A DNA stretch of 7,208 bases from an uncultured Eubacteriales bacterium (GTDB lineage: Bacteria > Bacillota > Clostridia > Oscillospirales > Oscillospiraceae). Below are positions 5,015 through 7,208 of this stretch, in pieces (position 1 is the stretch's first letter; each line of letters starts with the position of its first letter). The stretch covers positions 1 to 7,208 of the forward strand of contig CAJLWS010000077.1 in assembly GCA_905210385.1 (NCBI GenBank), given 5' to 3'. The notes beneath the pieces were generated by a model that ran no database searches, had not been told where the DNA came from, and worked only from the letters and a program-made list of their open reading frames with translations. The position numbers and the translations under genes were made by a program.

Positions 5015-6972
5015 ATGAAAAAACCTGTTGCCATCCGGGACTTTCTGTCCTTTTCCTTCGTCAGTAACCCCGCCTGGTCTCCTGATGGGAGCCTGTGCGC
5101 CTTTGTGGTGCAGCAGGCGCAGGAGGCGGAAAACCGCTATACCGGCGACCTCTATTTGTATGAGGCCTCCTCCGGCGCCGTGCGCCGCCTCACCGCCCTG
5201 GGGGACGCCAAGAGCTACTGCTGGACTCACCAGAACACCCTGCTCTTCCCCGCCGCCCGGGACAAGGTGGACCGGGACGCCGTGGAGGCCGGGGAACTGC
5301 GCACCGTCTACTACGAGATCAGCCCCGCCGGCGGCGAGGCGGTGAAGGCCTTTACCCTGCCCGTAACCGCCACCGGCCTGAAGCAGCTGGAGGACGGCCG
5401 CTTCCTGGTGTCCGCCCGCCACGACCTGAACTACCCCGGTCTGAAGGGCCTGTCCGGGGAGGAGCGTGCCAAGGCCCTGAAGGAATACAAGTCCCCCGCC
5501 GCCGAGGTGTTTGAGGAACTGCCCTTCTGGAGCAACGGCATGGGGTACACCGGCGGGAAACGCAGCCGGCTGTACCTCTATGACCGGAAGAAGGACAAGC
5601 TCACCCCCATCACCAAGCCCGATTGGGACGCCTCCCTGTCCCACGCCGCCCACGGCAAGGTGGTCTTCAAGGGCGGGCCGTGGAAGGATGTGGCCCCCTT
5701 TTACAGCGGGCTGTACGTCTACGACCTGGCTACCCGAAAAACCACCTGCGTGCTCAGGCCAGGCAAGCTGAAAACCGGCCCCGCCGTCCTGCTGGACGAG
5801 AGCACCCTGCTGTTGGCCGCCACCTACGGCGAGAACTACGGCACCGAGGAGTACTGCCAGTTCTACACCGCGGACATCGCCACCGGCAGGCTGGCCAAGC
5901 TGGCCGATTATGAGGCGTCCATTGGCTACTCCACCGTGGGCAGTGATGCCCGCCTGGGAGGAGGCCGGGGCTTCAAGCCGGAGGGAGATCAGTTCTGGTT
6001 TATCTCCACTGTGGGCGACCAAGCAAACCTGATGACCATTGACCGTCAAGGCCACATCGCCACCTGCTATGGCAGAGGCGGCAGCGTGGACAGCTTCGAC
6101 GTGAAGGACGGCAAGGTGGTCTTTGCCGGGCTCCAGAGCCAGGGGCTCACCGAGCTGTTTGACGGGGATGGCAACCAGCTTACCCACTTCAACGACCACT
6201 ACCTGGCTGAGCATGATGTCTGCGCACCGGAGTATCACTCCTTTACCGCCTCCGACGGCTTCGAGATCCACGGCTGGGCCATGAAGCCCCACGGATACCG
6301 CAAGGGCAAGCAATACCCCGCCATCCTCCACATCCACGGTGGCCCCCGCACGGTGTTTGGCGATGTGTTCCATCACGAGATGCAGATGTGGGCCGGAGCG
6401 GGCTACTTCGTGTTCTACTGCAACCCCCGGGGCAGCGACGGCCGGGGCAACGAGTTCGGCGACATTTCGGGAAAATACGGCACCGTGGACTACGACAACC
6501 TGATAGAGTTTCTGGACGAGATGCTCAAAGCCTATCCCCAGGTGGACCCCAAACGGGTTGCCGTGGTAGGAGGCAGCTACGGCGGCTTCATGACCAACTG
6601 GATCATCGGACATACAGACCGGTTCCACGCGGCGGCTTTGCCGCCGCCTGCGCCCAGCGCTCCATCGCCAACTGGGTGTCCTTCGAGCACACCACCGACA
6701 TCGGCTACTTCTTCACTCCCTCTCAGATCGGCGCCACCACCCGCACCGACGTGGAGAAGCTGTGGCGGCACTCTCCCCTGAAGTACGCCCCCAACGCCAA
6801 GACCCCCACTTTGTTCATCCATTCCGAGGAGGACTATCGCTGCTGGATGAGCGAGGGGTTGTCCATGTTCTCCGCTCTCAAGCGCAACGGCACCCCCACC
6901 CGGCTGGTCCTCTTCCACGGGGAAAACCACGAGCTGTCCCGCTCGGGCAAGCCCCGTCACCGCCTGCGCCGG
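5015..6972 (+). pseudogene. S9-family serine peptidase (acylaminoacyl-peptidase/YuxL type), frameshifted and 3' truncated
   Basis: Prolyl-oligopeptidase-family enzymes cleave short peptides or N-terminally blocked residues. With no signal peptide here, the enzyme should be cytoplasmic. ATG 5015 follows AGAGGAG with a 7-nt spacer. Residues 1 to about 400 look like the beta-propeller (NPAWSPDGSLCAFV, DLYLYEASSG, RLYLYDRKKDKLTPIT). The alpha/beta-hydrolase domain follows, with oxyanion motif HGGP (residues 441-444) and nucleophile GGSYGG (Ser521, codon 6575-6577). At 6629-6647 the frame is lost. The original frame stops at 6779-6781, while the next frame carries the rest: QRSIANWVSFEHTTDIGYFF, the Asp in HSEEDYRC (codon 6832-6834) and the His in ENHELSRSGKP (codon 6928-6930). 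The reading ends at KPRHRLRR (6949-6972), about 15-20 residues short of the usual C-terminus. All catalytic residues survive, so an assembly or sequencing error is as likely as a true pseudogene. Confidence 0.9.
6629..6647. repeat. Perfect GC hairpin at the peptidase frameshift
   Basis: GCGGCGGC (6629-6636) and GCCGCCGC (6640-6647) flank TTT. This is an 8-bp, all-GC stem with a 3-nt loop, located exactly where the peptidase reading frame changes. Removing 14 nt (6633-6646) restores the frame and gives RFHAACAQRS. That has the spacing RFKAAVTQRS which I recall for Bacillus YuxL. Confidence 0.85.
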
Positions 6973-6973
6973 G
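6953..6973 (+). other. Junction between peptidase and fabF sequence
   Basis: These bases can be read as the peptidase end (KPRHRLRR, starting at 6949) in one frame and as the FabF active-site motif (VTACAG, from 6956) in another. About 17-20 nt are compatible with both genes. Upstream everything is peptidase and downstream everything is FabF. The switch is abrupt, out of frame and lacks any stop, terminator, start or insertion-sequence end. Confidence 0.8.
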
Positions 6974-7208
6974 GGCACCAACGCCGTGGGCGACGCGTTC
7001 CACTACATTCGGGACGGCTACGCCGAGGTCATGCTCTGCGGCGGCACCGAGGCCTCCATCACGCCCATGTCCATCGGCGGCTTCACCTCCATGAAGGCCC
7101 TGACCCAGAATCCCGATCCCAAGCGGGCTTCCATCCCCTTTGACGCGGAGCGCAGCGGCTTCGTCATGGGCGAGGGGGCAGGCGTTCTCCTGCTGGAAGA
7201 ACTGTCCC
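6953..7208 (+). CDS. fabF: Beta-ketoacyl-ACP synthase II, internal fragment
   Basis: FabF (KAS II) condenses malonyl-ACP with acyl-ACP in fatty-acid chain elongation. The 85 codons visible cover the middle of the protein, roughly residues 160-245 of the usual 410 or so. They include the active-site Cys in VTACAGGTNAVGDAF (codon 6965-6967), GGTEASITPMSIGGF, and the NPDPKRASIPFDAERSGF block followed by VMGEGAGVLLLEE. The N-terminal 160 residues, start codon and ribosome site are missing because peptidase sequence precedes it directly. The frame is open to the window edge. The catalytic His residues would lie beyond the edge. The proline at 6953-6955 is atypical just before VTACA and probably belongs to the peptidase side of the join. 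As assembled, this fragment cannot be translated as a working enzyme. Confidence 0.92.

Noticed and set aside
4979..6628. 549-codon open frame on the minus strand opposite the peptidase
   Set aside because: It is a GC-rich antisense shadow of a clearly homologous peptidase. Its translation is low-complexity (Gly/Val/His/Leu-rich), has no recognisable domain, and would cross both promoters' side of the intergenic region.
6388..7143. A new peptidase-FabF fusion protein
   Set aside because: The two parts are in different frames at the join. The peptidase frame reads into Arg/His-rich nonsense and stops at 7143, while the FabF frame is closed upstream by the stop at 6779-6781. No continuous fusion can be made.
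1..7208. CRISPR array, insertion sequence, integrase or phage-defence gene
   Set aside because: No evenly spaced repeats with unique spacers, no transposase or integrase-like frame, and no target-site duplications were seen. The only repeats are those listed.

Overview
The window looks like a piece of a GC-rich Clostridia genome, most likely a gut Oscillospiraceae/Eubacteriales-type Firmicute. The evidence is strong AAGGAGG Shine-Dalgarno sites before nearly every gene, the classic S10 operon order, a YuxL-like S9 peptidase and a FabF fragment of Firmicute type. The species cannot be named from the sequence alone. The two sequence oddities at the right-hand end would also suit a metagenome-assembled contig.

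Layout. Positions 1-4508, minus strand, hold the first eight genes of the S10 ribosomal-protein operon. In transcription order (right to left) they are rpsJ (S10), rplC (L3), rplD (L4), rplW (L23), rplB (L2), rpsS (S19), rplV (L22) and rpsC (S3, running off the left edge). Spacing is tight (14-19 nt, or a 1-nt overlap at rplD/rplW), except for a 299-nt structured, repeat-rich spacer between rpsJ and rplC. Positions 4509-5014 are a divergent control region. It contains a good sigma-A-type promoter for the S10 operon, giving a leader RNA of about 300 nt with several predicted helices. One helix lies directly next to the rpsJ Shine-Dalgarno. The region also contains a separate, weaker promoter for the plus-strand gene and a 16-nt interrupted palindrome between the two promoters.

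Positions 5015 to about 6972, plus strand, encode an S9-family serine peptidase (acylaminoacyl-peptidase/prolyl-oligopeptidase type). It has all three catalytic residues but is broken by a frameshift exactly at a perfect GC hairpin (6629-6647). It then loses its last residues where the sequence switches, within about 17-20 nt compatible with both genes, into the interior of a fabF (beta-ketoacyl-ACP synthase II) gene. This fabF part begins at the active-site Cys and runs off the right edge. The join is out of frame and is best read as a chimeric assembly or an illegitimate recombination, not as a new fusion protein.

The operon genes all build the ribosome: S10, S19 and S3 in the 30S head, and L2, L3, L4, L22 and L23 around the peptidyl-transferase centre and the exit tunnel. 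No mobile element, CRISPR array, tRNA or rRNA was seen. The items most worth a second look are the structured S10 leader, the odd rpsJ-rplC spacer, the duplicated L3 tail, and the peptidase/fabF junction.
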